Assembly: GCA_004796365.1 (NCBI GenBank)
Contig: QZLE01000016.1
Span: forward strand, 1-53,575
Direction: 5' to 3'
Length of the DNA: 53,575 nt
Source of the DNA: Gammaproteobacteria bacterium
Lineage (GTDB): Bacteria; Pseudomonadota; Gammaproteobacteria; QZLD01
Below, piece after piece: positions 23,784-32,015 of the stretch (position 1 is its first letter; each line of letters opens with the position of its first letter). The position numbers and the translations under genes are program-made. The notes beneath the pieces are model-generated. The model saw only the letters and a list, made by a program, of their open reading frames with translations, did not search any database and was not told where the DNA came from.

Positions 23784-25118
23784 ATGAGAGTTGGGATTAA
23801 AAAAATATTATTGGTTGCAACTGTTTTGTGCAGCGTGTGGTCATGGGGTGCTTTTGCTGATGAAAAAGCTGGCGGTAAGTCAGAAAGTGGCAAGACCACA
23901 GTACATCCGATTGACCAGGGGTTGCCGATAGACGAGCTGCTTTCGCTTTCTCGTTCCTTTGCTCAGATAAAGGCAGGGTATGTTGAGGATGTGGACGATA
24001 AAGCCCTATTGCAGGGAGCAATTCGAGGGATGCTGCAATCTCTTGATCCCCATTCTACATTTTTGGCTGAAGAAGAACTAAAAGAATTGCGTGAAGGTAC
24101 CAGTGGTGAGTTTGGTGGTCTTGGTATTGAAGTTGGAATGGAGAACGGATTTGTTAAGGTTATCGCACCTATTGATGATACTCCTGCGCAAAGGGCTGGT
24201 ATAAGGGCAGGAGACCTGATTATTCGTCTTGATGATAAACCGGTTAAGGGGTTGTCTTTGCATGAAGCGGTAAAAATAATGCGCGGTAAGCCTGGTGAGC
24301 CTATTGAACTAACAGTTATGCGCGAAGGTAATGGTAAGCCGTTTAAGGTTACCATTGTGCGCGATGTAATCAAGGTTAAAAGTGTTAAGAGCAAGGTTGT
24401 AGGAGAAGAATTTGGTTATGTGCGCATCACTCAGTTTCAGGCAAGGACTGGAGAATATCTGCAAACCGCATTGGATGAACTAAATAGTAAGATTAAGCTG
24501 AAGGGGCTGGTTATTGATCTGCGCAATAATCCTGGAGGAGTGCTGCAAGCCGCTGTCGATGTGTCTGATACATTTATTAATGATGGTTTGATTGTCTATA
24601 CGCAGGGACGTGAGCAAAAACCGATTATGAGTTTCAATGCTGTTCCTGGGGATCAGCTAAATGGTGCACCAATTGTAGTGCTTATCAATGGTGGTTCGGC
24701 ATCTGCATCGGAGATTGTTGCTGGTGCCCTTCAAGATCATGGGCGTGCAGTAATCATTGGTTCTAGATCTTTTGGTAAGGGGTCGGTGCAGACTATCCTA
24801 CCTTTGCCAGGTGGTAAAACTGCTGTGAAGCTGACAACGGCGCGCTACTATACTCCGAATGGGCGTTCGATTCAGGCCGAGGGTATTAAGCCCGATGTTA
24901 TTTTGGATGAATTGCAACTGTTGAGAAAGGATGCCGCAAAGGTTGGTATGGTGAAAGAGGCTGATCTGGTCGGCCATTTGAAAAATGGCAAATCGAACGC
25001 GAAAGGTGATGGAGAAGCCGTTGCGGAAAAACCTGAACTTGCCATTACTGATTATGCGTTGAGTGAGGCAATAAACTTGCTGAAAGGTATATCTATTTTG
25101 CAAAGGGCTGGCAAGTAA
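23784..25118 (+). CDS. Carboxy-terminal processing protease CtpA (S41)
   Basis: This 444-residue exported protease has an N-terminal signal segment, a PDZ domain (about 95-180, GGLGIEVGMENGFVKVIAPIDDTPA) and an S41 catalytic domain. The serine-lysine dyad is predicted as S307 in GSASASEIVAGALQDHG and K332 in SFGKGSVQT, at the usual 25-residue spacing. LRNNPGGVL is also conserved. Such periplasmic proteases trim C-termini of envelope proteins and, in some bacteria, peptidoglycan hydrolases. It lies between envC and yibQ, with only 14 and 11 base gaps, so the three are co-transcribed. Confidence 0.93.
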   Translation: MRVGIKKILLVATVLCSVWSWGAFADEKAGGKSESGKTTVHPIDQGLPIDELLSLSRSFAQIKAGYVEDVDDKALLQGAIRGMLQSLDPHSTFLAEEELKELREGTSGEFGGLGIEVGMENGFVKVIAPIDDTPAQRAGIRAGDLIIRLDDKPVKGLSLHEAVKIMRGKPGEPIELTVMREGNGKPFKVTIVRDVIKVKSVKSKVVGEEFGYVRITQFQARTGEYLQTALDELNSKIKLKGLVIDLRNNPGGVLQAAVDVSDTFINDGLIVYTQGREQKPIMSFNAVPGDQLNGAPIVVLINGGSASASEIVAGALQDHGRAVIIGSRSFGKGSVQTILPLPGGKTAVKLTTARYYTPNGRSIQAEGIKPDVILDELQLLRKDAAKVGMVKEADLVGHLKNGKSNAKGDGEAVAEKPELAITDYALSEAINLLKGISILQRAGK

Positions 25119-25129
25119 GAAGGTTATAA

Positions 25130-25909
25130 TTGAAAAGGTTGCATTTTTATCTTTTATTTCTGTTGCTTGTGCCATTCAATATAAATGCAGAAACCCGGCT
25201 GCCGGTTGTTAGTATTATCATTGATGATCTGGGGCAGGATCTGCAGGCCGCCCAACAAGTGATTGATCTCCCTGGATCTGTCGTTTCTGCTGTTTTACCA
25301 AATACCAAACATGCCCAGCAAGTTGCATTTTTGACTCATTATTCCGGTAAAGAAGTGATTTTGCACCAACCCATGCAGTCAGTTGCGGGTAACAGACTTG
25401 GTGGTGGTGCCATTGTGCTGGATATGACACGTCAGCAGGTGTGGAAGACTCTTGAGTCGAATTTGAATAAAATTCCGTTTGCTGTTGGTATGAACCACCA
25501 CATGGGCAGTTTGATATCTCAACACCCGGGTCATATGTCGTGGATTATGGAATACCTGAAACAGCGCAGTGACCTATTCTATATAGATAGTAGAACTACT
25601 AAGGAAACAGTGGCGCAACAGCTGGCTTCAGAGGTGGGGGTGCGTAATACCCGGCGCAATGTGTTTTTAGATCATGATGTTACGGAGCAAGCGATATCTT
25701 ACCAGTTGCACCGGATGATACGGCTTGCACGAAGGGATGGTAGTGCTGTGGCCATTGGGCATCCATTTCCAGAAACAATAAGTGTATTGCGACGCGAGAT
25801 TCCCCACTTCGCGGAGTATGGTGTCAGGTTAGTACCAGTTTCTGAGGTGATAGCTTTAAGAAATGGTGAGAAGTCCAGGGTGGTGGAAGTTGCCGGGAAA
25901 GCAAAGTGA
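25130..25909 (+). CDS. Divergent polysaccharide deacetylase (YibQ family)
   Basis: The 259-residue secreted protein has a signal peptide (MKRLHFYLLFLLLVPFNINA) and a deacetylase-like barrel: VSIIIDDLGQDLQAAQQVIDLP, VSAVLPNTKHAQQV, EVILHQPMQ, VGMNHHMGS, FYIDSRTT, FLDHDV and AIGHPFPETI. This is the divergent polysaccharide deacetylase group that ends envC-ctpA operons. The substrate is unknown. The start codon is TTG with AGAAGG at a suitable distance. It is convergent with the exosortase-associated hydrolase gene, 25 bases apart. Confidence 0.9.
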   Translation: MKRLHFYLLFLLLVPFNINAETRLPVVSIIIDDLGQDLQAAQQVIDLPGSVVSAVLPNTKHAQQVAFLTHYSGKEVILHQPMQSVAGNRLGGGAIVLDMTRQQVWKTLESNLNKIPFAVGMNHHMGSLISQHPGHMSWIMEYLKQRSDLFYIDSRTTKETVAQQLASEVGVRNTRRNVFLDHDVTEQAISYQLHRMIRLARRDGSAVAIGHPFPETISVLRREIPHFAEYGVRLVPVSEVIALRNGEKSRVVEVAGKAK

Positions 25910-25934
25910 GAGTTGCGCCTGTATTTGTCTTGAT

Positions 25935-26780
25935 TTAACTGCTGACAAACTCCAGAGTAAGGTTCTGCACCTGAGAACGCCACTGTTCTGAGGCGAAGGT
26001 GTGATTTGCACCTGTGATGGTCGTAATTGGGATCGGCTTGGTGCTTATTAACTGTTGCCATTTCTGTCCATTGGTGGCGGTAACAAACTCCTTTGCAGTC
26101 AGGTCATTTTCGCTTAGGACTATCTGTGTTTTCCCCTCAAATCTTTGTAGTTTTTGCAGCATCATCTCTTGCAAATAGCCTGGCTGGCTATGTTGAGGTT
26201 GATCTTTTGGGATCTGTTCGTTTTTGTTTTTTTTCATTACTAATAAATTGCTGACAAAGTCGCTAGCTGCACTGAATATCTTAACCTGACCTGTAAATAC
26301 CCGCTTCCAAAACTGCAATGAGAACATCTGTTTTTTGTAGTGGTTTTTTACCAGAGATTCTGCGGCAAGCTGCTCATTCTTTACCCATGGGTTAAGCAGA
26401 AATAGGCCAGTTATCCGAGAATCAGTTTCGCAGTACTTGGTAATTGCAGTCGCTGCGTCACAAAGTCCCCAAAGAACAATTTTTTTGATCTCAGGACATT
26501 TGAGTTGTAGGGTGTCTATGGCTTGCTTAATGCTGGTATCGATATCCATGTATGATTTAAATTCGCCACCGCTATCGCCCATTCCGGCACAGTCAAATCT
26601 AATGCTAGTGATTCCGCTGGTGGCAAGAAAACGACTTAGTTTTAAGAACTGGCGGTGGCTGCCAATTCTATATTGAGGGCCTCCCACAACAATAACCACA
26701 CCGGTTTGACTTCCTTGGGCAATGTGGATTATTCCAAGCTGTTGTTGTTCGCCGAAGATAACGGGGATTTCTCTATTCAC
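25935..26780 (-). CDS. Exosortase A system-associated hydrolase 1
   Basis: The track runs to 26828, but a GTG at 26780 has a perfect GGAGG six bases before it, giving 281 residues (VNREIPVIFGEQQQLGIIH). The alpha/beta hydrolase core shows GGPQYRIGSHRQFLKLSRFLA, RFDCAGMGDSGG and LWGLCDAATA, where the nucleophile position is cysteine, plus a late GANHTF. These match the family named hydrolase 1, exosortase A system-associated. Its substrate is unknown; it travels with EPS and PEP-CTERM sorting loci. It overlaps the hydrolase 2 gene by eight bases and is the last gene of this module. No exosortase is present in the window. Confidence 0.85.
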   Translation of the reverse strand: MNREIPVIFGEQQQLGIIHIAQGSQTGVVIVVGGPQYRIGSHRQFLKLSRFLATSGITSIRFDCAGMGDSGGEFKSYMDIDTSIKQAIDTLQLKCPEIKKIVLWGLCDAATAITKYCETDSRITGLFLLNPWVKNEQLAAESLVKNHYKKQMFSLQFWKRVFTGQVKIFSAASDFVSNLLVMKKNKNEQIPKDQPQHSQPGYLQEMMLQKLQRFEGKTQIVLSENDLTAKEFVTATNGQKWQQLISTKPIPITTITGANHTFASEQWRSQVQNLTLEFVSS

Positions 26781-27648
26781 TTTTAACCTCCTGCGTATTT
26801 TGCAGTAAGTGGTTGGCTGTGATTTCAATCAGGCTATCACATCTGGCTATTTCCTGACAGGCCCAGAACTGGTGTCCAGCACAGGTTGCAAAATTTAACT
26901 CAGGGTGCGATTCATTAAGTTTTTGCTGTAGTTTTTGATAAGGGATAGAGGTGGTGCCGCTGGAATTTATTTCAAAGGTCGAAATGTCAGCTGCAGTTGC
27001 CAATTTGAAATCGCTGAGATTTAGGCTGCAGATATCATTGAATAATTGTTTTGATAATGGGTAACCAGAAATCTCCAGGGGTTCTCCGTTTTGTATCGAC
27101 GCGATTATTTCACTGGTATTTTTTGGGTAGCCGGCCTTACTAATCTGGATGGTAATTGATTCTGCCAGTTTGAGGCGAATGAATTGCTTCATATAAGCAG
27201 CCATGTCCGGGATTGGTTGCCAGAGCAGAAGCTTTTGTTGCTTTGATATGGGAACGCGATTATTAAGAAAGCTGGCGGCAATATTGGCTCCAAGCCTGAG
27301 GCCACCGAGGATCAGGTTGTCGCACTGTAACTGCTTTAGAATATGGTTTATCACGTTGGAAATATCTTGATGCCAGATCTCTAAGTTGGCTTGATCAAGA
27401 TCGCCTTGGCTGTCCCCACATCCAAATAGGTCGATTAGTGTGGTTTCAATCCCATGCTTGGCCAGCTCGCGGCCTAGTGCAGAAAGTATATGACGGGATT
27501 TATTGGCTTCTTCGGCAAATGGGGGGATAAATAACAGTTGGGTATGAGAGTTATTGCTGCGAAAGGTTAGGGTAAAGATATCGCCAGCTGTGCTGGGGAT
27601 AAACTTTGGATCAGGCTGGGAGTATTTATTCGCTATCCCATCATTCAT
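26773..27648 (-). CDS. Exosortase A system-associated hydrolase 2
   Basis: The 291-residue alpha/beta hydrolase-fold protein has LLFIPPFAEEANKSRHIL, LIDLFGCGDSQGDLDQA and LILGGLRLGANIAA. The expected nucleophile elbow GxSxG reads GLRLG, so the catalytic serine is replaced by arginine, a feature I associate with the family hydrolase 2, exosortase A system-associated. Esterase activity is therefore doubtful. It follows the acyl carrier protein gene after 24 bases and overlaps hydrolase 1. The pair probably serves EPS or lipid modification, but the reaction is unknown. Confidence 0.83.
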   Translation of the reverse strand: MNDGIANKYSQPDPKFIPSTAGDIFTLTFRSNNSHTQLLFIPPFAEEANKSRHILSALGRELAKHGIETTLIDLFGCGDSQGDLDQANLEIWHQDISNVINHILKQLQCDNLILGGLRLGANIAASFLNNRVPISKQQKLLLWQPIPDMAAYMKQFIRLKLAESITIQISKAGYPKNTSEIIASIQNGEPLEISGYPLSKQLFNDICSLNLSDFKLATAADISTFEINSSGTTSIPYQKLQQKLNESHPELNFATCAGHQFWACQEIARCDSLIEITANHLLQNTQEVKSE

Positions 27649-27672
27649 CGGTTTATCCCGCCAGGCTAGGTT

Positions 27673-27918
27673 TTAGCCTACTTTGCGTTCGATAAATGCA
27701 GCAAGGTTTCCTACAGTTTCAAATGCATCTGCGCTGATTTCATCGTCTTCAACGACGATGCCATACTTTTCTTCAATTGCAGTGATAAGACTAACTACTG
27801 CCATTGAGTCTAACTCGGGAATATATCCAAGTAGAGGGGTTTCTGCTGTATATGCGCTGACTTCGTCATGTATGTGTAGGATTTCAGCTAATAGCTGTTT
27901 CACTTCTTCTAAGTACAT
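27673..27918 (-). CDS. Acyl carrier protein of exosortase-associated module
   Basis: This 81-residue, acidic, four-helix protein has the phosphopantetheine attachment serine in IPELDSMAVVSLITAIEEKYGI. It differs from housekeeping AcpP (DSLDTVE), so it is a specialised carrier. The genes after it are the two exosortase-associated hydrolases, the order seen in EPS/exosortase loci where an acyl-CoA ligase normally follows. No such ligase is here. AGGG precedes the ATG. It probably carries an acyl group transferred by the GNAT-like protein upstream or by an enzyme elsewhere. Confidence 0.85.
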   Translation of the reverse strand: MYLEEVKQLLAEILHIHDEVSAYTAETPLLGYIPELDSMAVVSLITAIEEKYGIVVEDDEISADAFETVGNLAAFIERKVG

Positions 27919-27920
27919 AA

Positions 27921-29024
27921 TTACCCTGCTTTTTTACTGGGGAAAAAATTCAGGCGCTTAACGAGCTTGCCGCCGAAGTGCCTGGTGGCGGCAAATATAC
28001 CATATGCAGTTCGATGATTGAAAGCAATAATGCCCCATTTTTCATCTCTTTGTGACATCCATTGTTTTTTGTAATAGTCGTCTCCGCTTAAGAAGTCCAG
28101 GATTGTGGCCTGGTCTTGATTAATGCTGTAGTCAGCCATTTTATATGTTAGCAGTGTGCCAGGTGAAAATTCTTTGTAACTCTCATCAAAGGCAAGCTTA
28201 AAAATTGATGATCTTTGACCAATGTTAAACCATATCTGCGCTGCTGCAGGTCTATTATCTATGTATAGAATGCCTAAACGCAGTTGCCCTTTTTCAGCCA
28301 GGTCCATGATTATAGCGTCGAAGAACTCTCTGTTACCTTCCTCTTTTTTCCAGCGTAGTTGGTAGAGATATTTAAACTCCTGGTATGCAGGGGCTATCTC
28401 TTCAATTTTGGTGTAAACCTTTAATTCCCATACGTGGCTTTTATCAAGCTTCTTTTGGCGGCGATTAATAGTGTTCTTCAGTTGGGTTTGTAGGTTGTTT
28501 TTGTATTCGTCAAAACTGGAAATGTCAGTGTGCAGCCAGTTGCCAAACCTAAAATAGGTATCGGTTACCATATGGTGCTTTATGCCTTTTATCAAAGGAG
28601 TTATCAATACGCCTTTGGGGTTAATAGGTTCAATGTCTATTATTTCCGGCAAGTAGTTTTTTATTGCATAGCCAATGCAGTGCGAAATTAACTCGCTATT
28701 GGACGAGTTGTTGCTAATAATTATTGGAGAAAAGTTATGGCTGTATATGGTTGTTAGTGCGCCAAGATGTTTTTTTTCATTCTTATAATAGATCTGCAGA
28801 GGTAGAATCACTGTGCTGTTGTTTTCTTCAGCGCAGATTATTATCGGGGACGCACCTGGTTTGAGGGCGTAATTTAATAGTTCTTTATACCATTCGTAGC
28901 TGCTATCAAATTCTAGTTTATTTTTATTTTGTTCTACGTGCTGTCCATGATTTCCATGCTGCCAAAGGGCCTGAAGCTTGTCAGGGATAGATCGTATATC
29001 TTCATAGACATTGATGTTAACCAT
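27921..29024 (-). CDS. GNAT/FemAB-like acyltransferase (Acetyltransf_6)
   Basis: This 367-residue soluble protein resembles the FemAB/CelD group of the GNAT superfamily (BioF2-like). Conserved features in the C-terminal half are NTINRRQKKLDK, YQLRWKKEEGN, LRLGILYIDNRPAAAQIWF, FKLAFDESYKEFSPGTLLTYKM and LDFLSGDDYYKKQW. Members transfer acyl or aminoacyl groups in exopolysaccharide and cell-wall pathways. The ACP gene starts two bases after its stop, suggesting it works with that carrier. The exact acyl group and acceptor are not predictable. Confidence 0.78.
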   Translation of the reverse strand: MVNINVYEDIRSIPDKLQALWQHGNHGQHVEQNKNKLEFDSSYEWYKELLNYALKPGASPIIICAEENNSTVILPLQIYYKNEKKHLGALTTIYSHNFSPIIISNNSSNSELISHCIGYAIKNYLPEIIDIEPINPKGVLITPLIKGIKHHMVTDTYFRFGNWLHTDISSFDEYKNNLQTQLKNTINRRQKKLDKSHVWELKVYTKIEEIAPAYQEFKYLYQLRWKKEEGNREFFDAIIMDLAEKGQLRLGILYIDNRPAAAQIWFNIGQRSSIFKLAFDESYKEFSPGTLLTYKMADYSINQDQATILDFLSGDDYYKKQWMSQRDEKWGIIAFNHRTAYGIFAATRHFGGKLVKRLNFFPSKKAG

Positions 29025-29042
29025 AACTGAAATTGTGCAGGA

Positions 29043-29603
29043 TTATTGAGGAATGTTGATATTGCACCCAGAGGGGAGTATCTGTTTGAGTTTAGATGCT
29101 ATCGATTGTATAAGCATGAGATATCCAAGTTCGCTCAGATGTAGTCCGTCACCGATATGAAAATCGCGGTCTAGATATCCTGCCGAGTTTTTCATGCGGC
29201 TATTAGAGTCGCAGTAATGTAGGTGTTGATGGTTTTGGCAAAGCTCTTCTATTCTTTTGTTGGTTTCATCAATTTGATGGTTGTAAGGTAGTGATTCATA
29301 GTCTTCGTCTATTGGAAGAATGGAGTTTATAACGGTAGTTGTGTTTTTGGGAATAATATCTAGCAAGATTTTGTAGTAGTCGACTATCTTGTCTTTGCCG
29401 TAGAACCAAAAGTCATTGATGCCAGTGTGGATAACAATTGCGTAGGCCTTGTTAAGGATTGATATGGTATCTAGCCTGTCAATTACACCTTTGGTGGTAT
29501 CACCGGCTATGCCGTAGTTTTCGCCGTCTGGAGTTATCTGACGTATAGGCATTTCCTGAACTATGCTATCGCCGATGAACACTATTCTGTTTTTGCTGCT
29601 CAT
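29043..29603 (-). CDS. SGNH/GDSL hydrolase
   Basis: This SGNH-fold esterase-like protein shows block I RIVFIGDSIVQEMP, the glycine block (GIAGDTTKGV), the asparagine block THTGIND-like IHTGINDFWF and the catalytic pair in IGDGLHLSELGY. The track starts at 29639, but the ATG at 29603 (MSSKNRIVFIGDS) gives a typical short N-terminus of 186 residues. No signal peptide is evident. It lies between priA and the GNAT-like gene in the exosortase-associated module and may deacylate a glycan or lipid precursor. The substrate is unknown. Confidence 0.8.
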   Translation of the reverse strand: MSSKNRIVFIGDSIVQEMPIRQITPDGENYGIAGDTTKGVIDRLDTISILNKAYAIVIHTGINDFWFYGKDKIVDYYKILLDIIPKNTTTVINSILPIDEDYESLPYNHQIDETNKRIEELCQNHQHLHYCDSNSRMKNSAGYLDRDFHIGDGLHLSELGYLMLIQSIASKLKQILPSGCNINIPQ

Positions 29604-29660
29604 TACCAGTTTCCATCCTAATCCGTTGCTAATAAACATAGCAGAAAGAGATGGGGCTGT

Positions 29661-31862
29661 CTAAATAGTCTCCTGTGGATCCATGTCTATGTGCCAACGC
29701 ACCTTTTTTCCGAGCTTATTGTTACTAATAGCACTTAACAGTTTTTCCAATGTTTCTTGTAAAACATTGCGTTGAGTTGATTGCAGAAAAAGATTAACAC
29801 GATAATGGCGGTTACGGCGATGCAGTGAACTGGCAATTGGACCTAATATTTCCAGTTGAATTTCGGTATTAATTTCTTCATTGGTCTGTAGTTGTTCCTT
29901 GACGAAATCAAGAAACTGCTTTGGAGCTGCCTTCTCCAAGGCCTCGGCGCGAATAACCGCCATGCTGGTAAAAGGAGGTAGCAGAGTTTTCCGGCGTTGT
30001 TGCAGCTCCAGTCTGGCAAACTCTTGATAACCATTGAACAGAATGCGGTACAGGGTTGGGTTGTCCGGGTGATGTGTCTGCAGTATTACCTCTCCAGCTT
30101 TTTCACCGCGGCCGGATCTTCCTGCGACCTGAGTAACTAACTGCGCCATCTTTTCAATTGAACGAAAATCGGTACTGAAAAGCCCACTGTCGATATCCAC
30201 AATTCCTGTCAAAGTGATATTTGGCAAGTGATGCCCTTTGGCAAGCATCTGCGTGCCTAATAAAATCTGGATCTGTCCGCATTCGGCATCCTGCATCAGT
30301 TTATTAAAGCTGCCCTTGCGGGTGGTGGTGTCACGGTCGATTCTTGCAATTGATGTATCAGGGAATATCGCCTTTAGCGCTTCTTCGATGCGCTCTGTGC
30401 CTTTGCCCAGAGGGGTGATATCTTTTTCTTTGCAGTCCGGGCAATGTTGTGGAGTTCTGACGGCATAGCCGCAATGCTGGCAACGCAAAGTATTTTCGTT
30501 TTGGTACAGGGTTAGGCGCACATCGCAGTTGTTGCATTTCGCGGTCCAGCCACAGCTATGGCACATGACAACTGGTGCATAGCCCCGTCGATTCAGAAAG
30601 ATTATCGTCTGTCCACCAGATTCAATATGCTGTTTGATCTTTAAGATAAATCGGTGCGACATACCGCCTTGAAGTTTCTGATTGCGAATATCAATAATGG
30701 AAATATTTGGCTGCTTTGCCTTGCCGGCTCGCTGTGTTAATTGCAGCAGATTATAGCGTCCTTGAGATGCGTTATTTAACGATTCCAGTGAAGGGGTGGC
30801 GGAGCAAAGAACGATTGGAATATTGCGCATATGAGCGCGGGTAACTGCCATGTCACGAGCTGAATATCTGATGCCTTCCTGTTGCTTGAATGATAGGTCG
30901 TGTTCCTCATCAATAATAACTAATCCCAGATCAGCAAATGGGGTAAATAGCGCAGAGCGCGTGCCGATGACAATTTTGGCAGCGCCATCTTGTGCGGCAA
31001 GCCATGAATTCAGTTTTTCAGTTTCGCTCATCTCCGAATGGATGGTAACAATCTTTTCATGAAAACGATCGGTGAAGCGTTTTACCAGTTGCGGGGTAAG
31101 TCCGATCTCTGGAACTAGAATCAATGCTTGTTTCCCTTTTTGCAATATTTGGCGAATTACCTGAATAAAAACTTCGGTCTTGCCGCTGCCGGTTATGCCA
31201 AATATCAGGTGCGCTTTGTAGCTGTTCAGGTTGGAGCAGATTGAGTCATAGGCTTGTTGTTGCTCTGAATTTAGTTGAAGATCATGAATAGTATCAGTTT
31301 TGTATGTTTCAGGCTGCTTGCAGATTTGTATTGGTTGTTTTTTAATAGCTCCGCGCTTGGCAAGTTGGCGGATGATAGCAGCATCTTTTTTGGGGGCAGG
31401 TAGTTGTGATGTTAAAAGTCCTGACGAAGATCGTGCAATAATCTCATAGATCTCCTGCTGCCGTTTGGCTCTGCCAAAATATGGTGTTTCGTCTGTAGCC
31501 ACCCATACCATTTCACTCTTTTTAGCAGCCTCTTTACCCTTGCGCAGTGCAGTTGGAAAACAAAGTGATAAGATTTCACCTTGATAAGATTGGTAATACT
31601 TGATTGCCCATTGTGCCAGGCGCAAAGTTTCATCTTTAATTAGAGATCTATTATCCAAAATCTCGGTTATTGGTTTGAGCTTGCTGATATCAAAATCTGA
31701 ATAGTCTTTGATCGCAATAACTACACCTACCAGGTTGCGATTGCCAAAAACAACTTTAACTCTTGAGCCAATTTCTGCGCTAGCACCATCTTCAGGAGCT
31801 AAGTACTCAAAACTGCGGTAGAGAGGGGTTGGAACGGCTATTTCGTAAATGGCTTGTGTCAT
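29661..31862 (-). CDS. priA: Primosomal protein N' (PriA helicase)
   Basis: The 733-residue protein has a DNA-binding N-terminal part, then a superfamily 2 helicase with Walker A GITGSGKTEVF, Walker B VIIDEEHD and CSATPSLESL. A zinc-binding insert follows: CHSCGWTAKCNNC and CQHCGYAVRTPQHCPDC. The C-terminal lobe has GTERIEEAL, LGTQMLAKGHH and VAGRSGRGEKAG. PriA reloads the replisome at collapsed forks. Length is normal. The genes downstream on the strand are not replication genes, so this is where a housekeeping gene borders the accessory module. Confidence 0.96.
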   Translation of the reverse strand: MTQAIYEIAVPTPLYRSFEYLAPEDGASAEIGSRVKVVFGNRNLVGVVIAIKDYSDFDISKLKPITEILDNRSLIKDETLRLAQWAIKYYQSYQGEILSLCFPTALRKGKEAAKKSEMVWVATDETPYFGRAKRQQEIYEIIARSSSGLLTSQLPAPKKDAAIIRQLAKRGAIKKQPIQICKQPETYKTDTIHDLQLNSEQQQAYDSICSNLNSYKAHLIFGITGSGKTEVFIQVIRQILQKGKQALILVPEIGLTPQLVKRFTDRFHEKIVTIHSEMSETEKLNSWLAAQDGAAKIVIGTRSALFTPFADLGLVIIDEEHDLSFKQQEGIRYSARDMAVTRAHMRNIPIVLCSATPSLESLNNASQGRYNLLQLTQRAGKAKQPNISIIDIRNQKLQGGMSHRFILKIKQHIESGGQTIIFLNRRGYAPVVMCHSCGWTAKCNNCDVRLTLYQNENTLRCQHCGYAVRTPQHCPDCKEKDITPLGKGTERIEEALKAIFPDTSIARIDRDTTTRKGSFNKLMQDAECGQIQILLGTQMLAKGHHLPNITLTGIVDIDSGLFSTDFRSIEKMAQLVTQVAGRSGRGEKAGEVILQTHHPDNPTLYRILFNGYQEFARLELQQRRKTLLPPFTSMAVIRAEALEKAAPKQFLDFVKEQLQTNEEINTEIQLEILGPIASSLHRRNRHYRVNLFLQSTQRNVLQETLEKLLSAISNNKLGKKVRWHIDMDPQETI

Positions 31863-32015
31863 TAGATCGATTTCAAATATCTCTGTTTTCTATTGAGGTA
31901 GTTTAGCAGTTGCAATATATCATGGAAATATTCTAAAAATAGGTGCCTATTTTTAATGTTGTACTAAACTTAATTTAGGTAGATCTAATGTTTTAAAGGT
32001 ATTACGGAGAGAAGT

